Assembly (NCBI GenBank): GCA_903912445.1
Contig: CAIWHP010000188.1
Location: forward strand, 1 to 51,703
Source of the DNA: an uncultured Lentisphaerota bacterium
Lineage (GTDB): Bacteria; Verrucomicrobiota; Kiritimatiellia; CAIQIC01
Length of the DNA: 51,703 bases
Direction of reading: 5' to 3'
Part shown: positions 17,753 to 27,277 of the stretch, piece by piece
Position numbering within the stretch: position 1 is the stretch's first letter
Layout: every line of letters begins with the position of its first letter
Notes under the pieces: model-generated
Databases searched by the model: none
What the model was told of the DNA's origin: nothing
What the model saw: only the letters and a program-made list of their open reading frames with translations
Translations under genes and position numbers: made by a program

Positions 17753-19399
17753 ATGCATCAGCACGGCATAAATGCACTGGCTGCCGGGGTGCTCCTTATT
17801 ACAGGAGCACTGGCCGAGGAATCCAGGCTGACGATCGAGGCGTGGGTGGATAGCACGCCGCACGCGGTGAACCCGAACAAGGTGTTGCGGCTGGCACCGG
17901 GACCGCACCGGCTGGATTTCCGTTTCGGCCCGGCGGTGCGCGCGGACTCGTTTCGGTTGCGGTTCAAGCTCGAGGGTCTCGACAACGAATGGCGCGATGC
18001 GCAGGGCTTGATGCGGGTGACGGCCCGTTTCTCCAACGCCGCCGGCGATGTGGTGGAGAACCGCGATTTCGAGGTGCGTGGCAACAGCGCAGGTTGGACT
18101 GGGTCGCCCGAACGGTCGCGCCTCACCTCGCGTCGCGAAACGGTCACAGTTCCGGAAAATGCTGTCACCCTGCGGCTGCTGCTGGTCTCCGGCGGGCCGG
18201 TGGAAACCGTGGGTACGCTGATCGTGGACGATTTGAAAGTGTCCGCGGTGGAACGCGGTACGATCTTGATTCAGGATGATTTTGAGACGAACGAGCAGTT
18301 CGACCGGCCAGACGAGACGCCGCGCGGCTGGTTGCGCGGCGGACTGCGGCGCGATCTGTTGCAGGTCGCGCGGTTCGGAGGCAATCACGCGCTGGCGGCA
18401 TTCGATGCGAACGTGCAAAGTTTCGGCGAGTGGTTCAAGGACGTGCCCCTCCACGGGCAGGTGCAGCCGGGCGAGAAACTCACGCTGGAGTGGAAAGAGA
18501 TGTTCAGCGTCGGCAAGGGCGGGTCGAACATGGCCGGCTATGGGTACGTACCGCCGGGCGATTATGTCTTCCGCGTGCAGGCGCTGGCGCCACTGGAAGA
18601 TCGCGTTATCGGGGCCGTTGCGTTGGCGGTAGAAGTGCCGACACCGTTCTGGAAATCAGCTTGGTTTTTGATGCTGTGTACGACCGGCGGCGCGGTGGGG
18701 GTGGCGCTGGCGGCGCGGCAGGTCACGCGGCGGCGCTGGCAGCGACGCGTCGAGCGGCTGGAAGGCCAGCAGGCGGTCGAGCGCGAGCGCACCCGGATCG
18801 CGCGCGACATCCATGATGACCTTGGCACCAACCTGACGCGGATCGGTTTGTTGAGCCAGATGATACGTCGCGAAACGGCGGACGGTTCGCGCGCGGCGGC
18901 GGCGGCGGAGGAAGTCGGCCAGGCGGCGCGCGCGATGACGCAGGCGATGGCGGAAATCGTCTGGGCGGTGAACCCGCACTACGACACGCTCGAAGGCTTG
19001 GCGAATTTTCTAGGCCGTTTTGCGCAGGAATTTCTATCCACAGCCGGACTGCGCTGTCGCTTGGACTTGCCGCTTGATCTTCCCGCGATACCACTGGCGG
19101 CCGAGAAACGGCATCAACTCTTCCTCGCGTTCAAAGAAGCGCTCAACAATATCGTCCGCCACGCGCGGGCGACCGAGGTGCGCATTGCATTGACGGTGGA
19201 AGCCGACCGCTTCCGCCTGACCATGAGCGACGATGGCTGCGGCTTTTCCATCGGACCGACTACAAGTCACGGCAACGGCCTGACTAACATGGCGGTACGG
19301 TTGAAGGAGATCGGCGGCGCGTGCGAGATCGAGTCGCAACCCGGTCGTGGCACGACGGTGCGGTTGAGTGTGCCGGGCGGCGGGGGCAACCAAACGTGA
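17753..19399 (+). CDS. Sensor histidine kinase, NarL/LytS-like with Y_Y_Y-type periplasmic domain
   Basis: A 548-residue membrane sensor. After a signal or anchor segment (residues 5-21) the periplasmic part carries the two halves of a Y_Y_Y domain, FRFGPAVRADSFRLRFKLEGLDNEW (57-80) and GYGYVPPGDYVFRVQALA (262-279). Between them is an unusual 180-residue beta-rich insert (DDFETNEQFDRP...FGEWFKDV). One TM helix (303-323) leads to the HisKA_3 dimerisation helix with the phospho-acceptor His354 in ARDIHDDLGTNL, and a HATPase domain (EALNNIVRHA, DDGCGF, GNGLTNM). It overlaps its response regulator by GTGA. The insert may be the glycan-sensing part (inference). Confidence 0.9.
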   Translation: MHQHGINALAAGVLLITGALAEESRLTIEAWVDSTPHAVNPNKVLRLAPGPHRLDFRFGPAVRADSFRLRFKLEGLDNEWRDAQGLMRVTARFSNAAGDVVENRDFEVRGNSAGWTGSPERSRLTSRRETVTVPENAVTLRLLLVSGGPVETVGTLIVDDLKVSAVERGTILIQDDFETNEQFDRPDETPRGWLRGGLRRDLLQVARFGGNHALAAFDANVQSFGEWFKDVPLHGQVQPGEKLTLEWKEMFSVGKGGSNMAGYGYVPPGDYVFRVQALAPLEDRVIGAVALAVEVPTPFWKSAWFLMLCTTGGAVGVALAARQVTRRRWQRRVERLEGQQAVERERTRIARDIHDDLGTNLTRIGLLSQMIRRETADGSRAAAAAEEVGQAARAMTQAMAEIVWAVNPHYDTLEGLANFLGRFAQEFLSTAGLRCRLDLPLDLPAIPLAAEKRHQLFLAFKEALNNIVRHARATEVRIALTVEADRFRLTMSDDGCGFSIGPTTSHGNGLTNMAVRLKEIGGACEIESQPGRGTTVRLSVPGGGGNQT

Positions 19400-20028
19400 A
19401 AATTCGCGTCAGCATCATTGAGGACGATGCGCCGCTGCGGGCGATTTTTGTGGAGTGGCTCCGGCAGGCGGAGGGCCTCGAATTCGTCGGTGAATATCCC
19501 GATGCCGAGAGCGCGCTCCAGCGGATCGCCGGCGACCGGCCCGACGTGGTCCTTAGCGACATCAATCTGCCGAAACTCAACGGCATCGAATGCGTGCGGC
19601 GGCTCAAGCCGCAGATGCCCGCGACGCAGTTCATGATGCTGACGGTCTATGAGGACACCGACAAAATTTTCGACGCGCTGGCCGCCGGCGCCACCGGCTA
19701 CCTGCTGAAGCAAACCACGCGCGAGGAATTGCTGGCGGCGGTGCGTGACGTAATGGTGGGCGGTTCGCCGATGACCAGCAACATCGCGCGGAAGGTGGTG
19801 CAATCGTTCCAGCGCCAGCCCGCGGCGGAGCCGGACACCGCGCTGTCGCCGCGTGAGTGGGAGATTCTCGACTTGCTGGCGCGCGGTTACCTGTATAAGG
19901 AAATCGCAGCCAAACTCGGCATCGCCGAGCCGACGGTGAACAGTTTCGTCCGGCGGATTTACGAAAAGCTCCATGTCCATTCGCGCGCCCAAGCCGTGGC
20001 AAAATATCTTGGACAACGCCAGCCATGA
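19396..20028 (+). CDS. Response regulator, NarL/FixJ family
   Basis: A 210-residue DNA-binding regulator. The receiver domain has the acidic pair IIEDD, phospho-acceptor Asp55 (VVLSDINLPKLNG), the conserved Thr (MLTVYED) and Lys (GYLLKQTT). The LuxR-type helix-turn-helix is LSPREWEILDLLARGYLYKEIAAKLGIAEPTVNSFVRRIYEKLHV, split here only for reading. The start is GTG 19396, which overlaps the kinase stop codon (GTGA) and implies translational coupling; the longer ATG frame from 19321 lies inside the kinase gene. It is the cognate partner of the kinase and the best local candidate to bind the GTAG-N10-CTAC sites. Confidence 0.93.
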   Translation: MKIRVSIIEDDAPLRAIFVEWLRQAEGLEFVGEYPDAESALQRIAGDRPDVVLSDINLPKLNGIECVRRLKPQMPATQFMMLTVYEDTDKIFDALAAGATGYLLKQTTREELLAAVRDVMVGGSPMTSNIARKVVQSFQRQPAAEPDTALSPREWEILDLLARGYLYKEIAAKLGIAEPTVNSFVRRIYEKLHVHSRAQAVAKYLGQRQP

Positions 20029-20038
20029 CGCCGTCGTT

Positions 20039-20056
20039 GTAGCGAGTTTTGACTAC
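20039..20056 (+). promoter_or_regulatory. Third GTAG-N10-CTAC site, before the second oxidoreductase
   Basis: GTAGCGAGTTTTGACTAC shares 14 fixed positions with the sites at 17681 and 25672 and starts 11 bp after the response regulator stop. No TATCAT box occurs at the expected distance, so it may be a weaker or differently arranged site. Confidence 0.5.
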
Positions 20057-20126
20057 ATGACAACAGCCATGGTTTCCGCGAGAGTGTGCCACGTGCGAAG
20101 AAAACAGCGATGAAAGGGACAACATC

Positions 20127-21545
<1,419 letters not shown>

Positions 21546-21559
21546 TCCGGGGCCACATC

Positions 21560-21912
21560 ATGCGGAATATATTTGCATCCGTGCTATTCGCGTCAGCCTT
21601 TTTGACTTCGTCGGCACCTTGGGCTGCCTATATAAGTCCTGACCGCCTGCCCAACGACGAACGCCGGTGGCAGGAGCCGGACGCCGCCGAGACGCAGAAG
21701 ATTCTCGCGGCGTTGCCGGACAAGCCGGAAGTTGCGCTGCAAAAAAGCACAAGCTACTTGCCTTCTATCGCATCGACGGTTTCCCCGCATTCGTCTACAA
21801 GACCATCAAGTGCAAACGGACAAGCCGGCACGGCCAAACCGCCCTTTACCTGGGCTGCAAAGGCACCGGCGCGGGCGAACTGCTCCGGCTGAATTGGATG
21901 AGTTTCAAATAA
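21560..21912 (+). pseudogene. Collapsed ThuA-CBM6 protein gene (fossil)
   Basis: ATG 21560 begins a signal peptide (MRNIFASVLFASAFLTSSAPWAA) and a linker ending ALPDKPEVALQK. A frameshift at an A6 run (about 21742-21747) then moves into KKHKLLAFYRIDGF, the first strand of a ThuA domain. After only about 30 further codons the frame ends with TALYLGCKGTGAGELLRLNWMSFK, which reads as the final strands of a CBM6 module. ThuA and CBM6 domains co-occur in long multidomain PVC and Bacteroidetes proteins, so the middle, perhaps over a thousand codons, appears to be deleted. The tail ends 24 bp before the GH106 gene. Confidence 0.65.
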
Positions 21913-21936
21913 TTCGCGGAGACGAAAGGGACTAAC

Positions 21937-24900
21937 ATGAAAAGCGTAATTAAACTGATCACGGTGCTACTGGCGCTCGGTGCAACGGCTCTCCATGCCG
22001 ACGAATTGACCGACCGCTTCACTAATCCACCAGCCGAAGCGAAGCCGTGGTTGTACTGGTACTGGATGAACGGCAACGTCTCGCGCGAGGGCATACGTGC
22101 CGACATGCAAGCATTTGCTGACGTTGGTATCGGCGGCGCGATCACGTTCGACATCGGCATCTTTCCGGCCGGCACGGTCACGAACCGGAGTCGTGAGTGG
22201 TATGACCTCGTGAAATTCGCGACCACGGAAGCGGCCAAGCACGGCATCAAGATGGGTTTCCACAGTCCCGGCTGGTCGGCCAGCGGCGGCCCGTGGATCA
22301 CGCCGGAACTGGGCATGCAGGAACTGACCTGGAGCGAGACGGTCGTCGAAGGCCCGCGCGAGTTGGCGACGGCCACGTTGCTGCAGCCGAGGACGCACCT
22401 CGATTTCTACCGCGATGCCGCGGTGATTGCGTTTCCAACGCCGGCAGGCGACGAGCCGTTACCGAAACCGCAACTCACCGACACCGACGGCAAGCCGCTC
22501 GCTGCCAACGCCGCCACATTGCCGGCAGAATTCGATCTCGTGTTTTCACAACCGGTGGAGGTGCGGTCGGCTTTCGTTCGTGTCGCACGCGCCACCGGCG
22601 CTTTCACCGCCGAGCTGTCTGCTTTTGACAAGTCGGACGGTAAATCTCGTCCCGCCGCGAAGTTTCGTTCTCATCTTTGCGGTCCTTTTTCGGCGAACAT
22701 CGGCTCGGCAAGCTTCGTGCCGGTGCGGGCGAGAAAGTTCCGGCTGGCCTTCGTCGGCCGGAAGATCCACGAGCGGGTCGTAGTCGAGCAGTTGGAACTC
22801 TGCAGCGGCTACCGCCTGCCCGACTGGACGAGCAAAGCGGGCTTCGCCACTGACCGCGTTGACCATCGCCCGACAACACCCGCACCGCTGTCTACCGACG
22901 TGATCGCACCTGAAAAAATCATGGACATCACCGGCAGGAAAACGTGGTCCGTGCCGGCGGGACGCTGGACGATCTTGCGCCTCGGCCACACGCCGACCGG
23001 CGTTCACATCGCCCCGGCTCCGCTCGGCGGTGACGGCTTGGAATGCGACAAGTTGAGCTGCGAGGTCGCCGACTTCCACTACGACAAATGCGTGACGCCG
23101 GTGCTGCGCGAGTTCGGCCCCGAACTGACGAAACAGACGGTGGCGTATTACCACGTGGACAGTTACGAAGCCGGTTGGCAGAACTGGTCGGCAAAGTTCC
23201 CGCAAGAATTCCACGCCCGGCGTGGCTACGACCTGTTGAAGTACCTGCCCGCGGTCACCGGCCGCGTTGTCGGCGATCTCGTAACGACCGAGAAGTTCCT
23301 CTGGGATTTCCGCCGCACCATCGGCGATCTCTATGCCGACAACCATTATGGCCAGCTCGCAAAACGCTGCCACGACGATGGCATTGCGTTCTCGACCGAA
23401 CCGTACGGCGGACCGTTTGAGTGCCTACAGGTCGGCGTACGCGCCGATCATCCGATGGTCGAGTTCTGGCTGCCAACCAAACCACAGGGCAAGAAGATCA
23501 CCTTCCACGGCGTGTCCGCTGGACACACAGCCGGCCGTAACATCATCGGCGCGGAGTCGTTCACCTCGGGGCCACCGGAAGAGAAGTGGAACAGCCATCC
23601 CTTCTCGCTGAAGGCGCTCGGCGATTTCATCTACTGCTGCGGTGTAAATCGCTTTGTCATTCACACCAGCGCCCAGCAGCCGTTAGTCGGCGACCATTTC
23701 CGGCCCGGCTTTACGTGCGGGCAGAACGGCATCCATTTCGACCGCGCCAACACCTGGTGGCAACACGGCGCCAAAGAGTGGGCAAGCTATCTCGCTCGTT
23801 GCCAGTCATTGCTTCAGACAGGCGAGCACGTCGCCGATGTGCTCTATTTTCAGGGCAACGATTGTCCCGACGGCATCGGGCCGTTCGATCCGCCACTGCC
23901 GGATGGCTACGATTTCGACGCGTGCAATTCCGAAGTGCTGGAAAAGTTGCGCGTGAAGAATGGCTGGCTCATGTTGCCCGGCGGCAAGAGCTACCGGTAT
24001 CTCGTGCTGCCGCGTGATGGCCGTATCACGCTCGCCTCGCTGCGCAAAATCGCATCGCTCGTAAAGGACGGCGCGCGAATCATCGGCGAGTTTCCGAAAG
24101 AATCACCGAGCCTCGCCGACGATGCCCGCGGCGACGAATACGACCAGCTCAAGAAAGAGCTGACGGGGCGAATGCGCCCGAAGACTCCATTCAATGCAAT
24201 CCTCGCCGCCGACAAGCTCCCGCCCGATTTTGATTTCAATGAAACATCGGGCCTCGTCCTGCACTCGATTCATCGCCGCGCCGGCGATACCGATATTTAT
24301 TTCGTCGCCAGCGCCAGTCCGCGCGCAGGTGTGGCTGACTGCCGGTTTCGCGTCAGTGGCAAGAATCCCGAATTATGGAAGGCAGACAGCGGCACGCCGG
24401 AACCATGTCCGGTCTTTGAACAGGCAGGCGATGTGACGCGAATCCCGCTGCGCTTTGATCCTGCCGGTTCGGTGTTCGTTGTATTTCGTCCGGGCGCGGC
24501 AAAGGTTCACGCGACCGGCGTGGAACGCGTCGGCGAAGCCGGAGCGCCGCCGTCGGTGTTGACGATTCGCAGCGCAAATTATGGTCCGCCGAATGACGTG
24601 CGACGGACGGTTGACGTGACGAAGAAGATTTCGTCGCGCATTGAAAACGGGAAATTGAAGCTGCGTAATTTCGAACAACTCGCCGGCGATCCCGCTCCGG
24701 GTGTCGTCAAGCTTCTGCGTGTCGAATACGAACTGGATGGAAAATCAGGCGTCGCGATGGCCAGCGATGGCGAAGAACTGCGCATTCCCGCGCCCGACGA
24801 ACATCTCCCGCCGTTTGAATTGCGCGACAACGGCGGAAAGCTGGAATTGCGCGCGTGGAAAACCGGAGGTTATCGCGTCGCCCTTTCCGACGGACGCACG

Positions 24901-25506
24901 CCAGCGCTCGCGATTGCCTCCGTGCCTGCGCCACAGACCATCGCCGGTCCGTGGTCGGTGGAATTCCCCGCTGGCTGGGGCGCGCCCGCCAAGATCACGC
25001 TGCCGCAACTCGCCTCCTGGACCGAGCACAGCGACCCCGGCGTGAAATACTTCAGCGGCACCGCGACTTACCGCACTGCCTTTCAATCCGCAATCCACAA
25101 TTCGAAATCCCAAATCATTCTGGATCTCGGTCGTGTCGAAGTCATTGCCGAGGTCTGGCTGAACGGCAAAGCGCTCGGCACGCTCTGGAAACCGCCATTC
25201 CGTTGCGATGTCACCGACACATTGCGCGACGGCGAAAACGACTTGGAAATCCGCGTCACCAATCTCTGGCCAAACCGCCTCATCGGCGACGAACAGTTCC
25301 CCGACGATTGTGTCCTCAAAGGCGCGTGGCGCGGCGGCGGCATCCGCGCCTGGCCCGACTGGATTTTGAAGAATCAGCCCCGTCCCGAGCCGCGGCGCCA
25401 GACCTTCTTCACCTGGAAACATTGGGCGAAGGATGACGCCCTGTTACCCTCCGGCCTGCTCGGCCCGGTGACGCTCAACACAGTTGAAACCGTTGAAGTA
25501 AAATGA
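21937..25506 (+). CDS. GH106-like alpha-L-rhamnosidase, exported
   Basis: A 1189-residue protein with signal peptide (MKSVIKLITVLLALGATALHA). Residues 25-120 are characteristic of GH106: AKPWLYWYWMNGNVSREGI, DVGIGGAITFDIG and GIKMGFHSPGWSASGGPW. A large catalytic and accessory region follows (TVAYYHVDSYEAGWQNW, HSFKALGDFIY-type segments near 550). The C-terminal beta-sandwich GRVEVIAEVWLNGKALGTLWKPPF is of the GH2/GH106 type. The likely role is removal of terminal rhamnose from a complex glycan in the periplasm or outside. At residues 1050-1060 a repeat-derived peptide (SAIHNSKSQI) is inserted; see findings. AAAGGGACTAAC precedes ATG 21937. Confidence 0.85.
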   Translation: MKSVIKLITVLLALGATALHADELTDRFTNPPAEAKPWLYWYWMNGNVSREGIRADMQAFADVGIGGAITFDIGIFPAGTVTNRSREWYDLVKFATTEAAKHGIKMGFHSPGWSASGGPWITPELGMQELTWSETVVEGPRELATATLLQPRTHLDFYRDAAVIAFPTPAGDEPLPKPQLTDTDGKPLAANAATLPAEFDLVFSQPVEVRSAFVRVARATGAFTAELSAFDKSDGKSRPAAKFRSHLCGPFSANIGSASFVPVRARKFRLAFVGRKIHERVVVEQLELCSGYRLPDWTSKAGFATDRVDHRPTTPAPLSTDVIAPEKIMDITGRKTWSVPAGRWTILRLGHTPTGVHIAPAPLGGDGLECDKLSCEVADFHYDKCVTPVLREFGPELTKQTVAYYHVDSYEAGWQNWSAKFPQEFHARRGYDLLKYLPAVTGRVVGDLVTTEKFLWDFRRTIGDLYADNHYGQLAKRCHDDGIAFSTEPYGGPFECLQVGVRADHPMVEFWLPTKPQGKKITFHGVSAGHTAGRNIIGAESFTSGPPEEKWNSHPFSLKALGDFIYCCGVNRFVIHTSAQQPLVGDHFRPGFTCGQNGIHFDRANTWWQHGAKEWASYLARCQSLLQTGEHVADVLYFQGNDCPDGIGPFDPPLPDGYDFDACNSEVLEKLRVKNGWLMLPGGKSYRYLVLPRDGRITLASLRKIASLVKDGARIIGEFPKESPSLADDARGDEYDQLKKELTGRMRPKTPFNAILAADKLPPDFDFNETSGLVLHSIHRRAGDTDIYFVASASPRAGVADCRFRVSGKNPELWKADSGTPEPCPVFEQAGDVTRIPLRFDPAGSVFVVFRPGAAKVHATGVERVGEAGAPPSVLTIRSANYGPPNDVRRTVDVTKKISSRIENGKLKLRNFEQLAGDPAPGVVKLLRVEYELDGKSGVAMASDGEELRIPAPDEHLPPFELRDNGGKLELRAWKTGGYRVALSDGRTPALAIASVPAPQTIAGPWSVEFPAGWGAPAKITLPQLASWTEHSDPGVKYFSGTATYRTAFQSAIHNSKSQIILDLGRVEVIAEVWLNGKALGTLWKPPFRCDVTDTLRDGENDLEIRVTNLWPNRLIGDEQFPDDCVLKGAWRGGGIRAWPDWILKNQPRPEPRRQTFFTWKHWAKDDALLPSGLLGPVTLNTVETVEVK
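25084..25116 (+). repeat. CAATC-word repeat inside the rhamnosidase gene
   Basis: A 33-bp run of CAATCCG, CAATCCACAA and GAAATCCCAAATC words, in frame, encodes the peptide SAIHNSKSQI between two beta-strands of the C-terminal sandwich. Similar words occur in non-coding DNA at 29948-29985 and, inverted, at 31994-32015. Confidence 0.6.
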
Positions 25507-25531
25507 GCCCGCACACAGCCAGAGTTCGGAG

Positions 25532-25640
25532 TTCCAAGCCGTGGAAACAACCGCCCGAAAAGTTTCAGGCATTGGACAGAGTTGCGCGCGATTTTCCAAG
25601 GCTGGGAAAAGCCACCGGTTCCGGTTTCCAATCCTTGGAT
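25532..25640. repeat. Palindrome array C, four copies at about 31-bp spacing
   Basis: TTCCAAGCCGTGGAAA (25532-25547), degenerate TTTCAGGCATTGGA (25563-25576), TTTTCCAAGGCTGGGAAAA (25592-25610) and TTTCCAATCCTTGGAT (25625-25640). The centres at about 25539.5, 25570, 25601 and 25633 are 30.5 to 32 bp apart. The array lies between the rhamnosidase gene and the sulfatase promoter, in the same relative position as array B. Confidence 0.75.
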
Positions 25641-25671
25641 CATTTCAGGTCCATCCTCGCCCGCTGGCTCT

Positions 25672-25717
25672 GTAGTGCCTTTTGTCTACGCGACACTGGC
25701 GATGAGTGCGTTATCAT
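25672..25717 (+). promoter_or_regulatory. GTAG-N10-CTAC operator with TATCAT box before the sulfatase operon
   Basis: GTAGTGCCTTTTGTCTAC (25672-25689) plus GTGCGTTATCAT, with TATCAT at 25712-25717. Spacing from operator start to TATCAT is 40 bp, exactly as at 17681. Flanking bases between the two blocks are also partly conserved (CGAC, GGCG). This is probably an activator-dependent promoter for the operon 25760-29789. Confidence 0.6.
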
Positions 25718-25759
25718 TGCGTGGCGACCGGAGCGCCGGCGAGAAGAGGAAAGGTTGAT

Positions 25760-27277
25760 ATGCAGAAATGTGTACGAGTGATGCTGGTGGCCGGAATAGT
25801 TGCCGCCCTGCTGGGTGCGTTGCCAGCGTCGGCGGAAGAGGGTGGGGCACAGAAACAGGTTTTGTCTCCTGTCCAACCGGCGCAGCGTCCCAATCTCATC
25901 CTGATTCTTGTCGATGATCTGGGCTACGGTGATTTGAGCTGCTACCCGCACGACCACGGCGTCAGCACGCCCAACCTTGATCAGCTCGCCGCCTCCGGCG
26001 TGCGCATGACCCAGGCCTATGCGACGCCGGTGTGTTCGCCGACGCGGGCCAGCCTGCTCACTGGCCGTTTCCCACAGCATGTGGGCGTCTATGGCAACTA
26101 TGACGGCGCACATCCGGGCGTCGGGCCCTTGCGGGATTCGTTCCCGCCGCTTCTGCAGCAGGCCGGCTACCGGTGCGCCTGGTTCGGGAAATGGCATCAA
26201 GGCTGGGACGTGGCGAATCATCCGCTCAACAACGGCTTTGATGTCGCCTATGGTTTTCTCGGCGGCATGCACGACTACTATGACGCCGCCAAGGGCGATC
26301 ACTACATCGGCGGCCCGTTCGCCCCGCACGCCTATGTCTTCGACGCCTTCAAGCCGGTCCGGAAGATGAACTATCTGACGGATGAGCTGACGGACCGCGC
26401 CATTTCCTTCTGCCGCGAAACACAGCAGCAACCGTTCTTCATGTACCTGGCCTACAACACGCCGCACACGCCCTATCAAGCGCCCGACGGGCTGGTACTC
26501 AAACATCTCAAAACGGGCGAAGAACCCGTCGAGGCGGTCTATCGCGCCATGATTGAGAACCTCGACGCCAGTGTGGGGCGGTTGCTGGCTGTGCTGAAGG
26601 AAACCGGGCTGGACCGGAACACGCTGGTCGTGTTCGCCAGCGACAATGGCGGTGTGAACGAGAAATATAACGGCGGCTTGCGCGGCAAGAAGATGACGGT
26701 GTGGGAGGGCGGCATACGCGTTCCGCTGCTGGCAACGTGGCCAGGTGTCATTCCGGCGGGCAGCGTCGCGGACAGCATCTGCTGCACTCCCGATGTGGCG
26801 GCGACGTTCATGCACCTTGCGGGCGTCGATGGAAAGGCAGCGGCTTGTGATGGCGTGAACTTGCTGCCTTTCTGGACGGGCCAGCGTCGCGGTCACGCGC
26901 ACGATGCGCTGGTCTGGTCCATTCACGTACGGGGGTCATCCGGCACCCAGCCCACGCCGGACAAGCTCGATCTCTTTGCGGTGCGCAAGGGGACCTGGAA
27001 AGTGGTGCGCGACCGCGAACACAAGACCGATGCGCTCTATAATTTGGAGCAGGATCCAAAGGAGGCAAATGACCTCTCCGCGCAACAGCCGCAGCAAAAG
27101 GCCGAACTCGTGGCCTACGGCGCCGAATTTCTCAAGACCTGTCCGCCGAGCTGCGGCTTGATTGCCAATCAGGACACCCGCGCGCAAGGCGACCGCCTTT
27201 CGATGGAGGAACTGCGCCGGCATTGTCAGGAGCTGCTGAAAAACGAGCCCGCGTCACGACCGCAGAGAAAGCCATGA
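25760..27277 (+). CDS. Sulfatase (formylglycine-dependent arylsulfatase family)
   Basis: Hydrolyses sulfate esters, here probably on a polysaccharide. The 505-residue protein has a signal peptide (residues 1-25, ending PASAEE). The metal site is LILVDDLGYGDL (48-59), the active-site cysteine is Cys92 in VCSPTRASLLTGR (for conversion to formylglycine by a sulfatase-modifying enzyme), and GKWHQG and FASDNGG motifs follow. ATG 25760 has AGGAAAGG ahead; an upstream ATG at 25706 would bury the signal peptide. It overlaps the GxGYxYP gene by ATGA and is preceded by the GTAG-N10-CTAC promoter. No modifying enzyme is encoded in the window. Confidence 0.93.
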   Translation: MQKCVRVMLVAGIVAALLGALPASAEEGGAQKQVLSPVQPAQRPNLILILVDDLGYGDLSCYPHDHGVSTPNLDQLAASGVRMTQAYATPVCSPTRASLLTGRFPQHVGVYGNYDGAHPGVGPLRDSFPPLLQQAGYRCAWFGKWHQGWDVANHPLNNGFDVAYGFLGGMHDYYDAAKGDHYIGGPFAPHAYVFDAFKPVRKMNYLTDELTDRAISFCRETQQQPFFMYLAYNTPHTPYQAPDGLVLKHLKTGEEPVEAVYRAMIENLDASVGRLLAVLKETGLDRNTLVVFASDNGGVNEKYNGGLRGKKMTVWEGGIRVPLLATWPGVIPAGSVADSICCTPDVAATFMHLAGVDGKAAACDGVNLLPFWTGQRRGHAHDALVWSIHVRGSSGTQPTPDKLDLFAVRKGTWKVVRDREHKTDALYNLEQDPKEANDLSAQQPQQKAELVAYGAEFLKTCPPSCGLIANQDTRAQGDRLSMEELRRHCQELLKNEPASRPQRKP

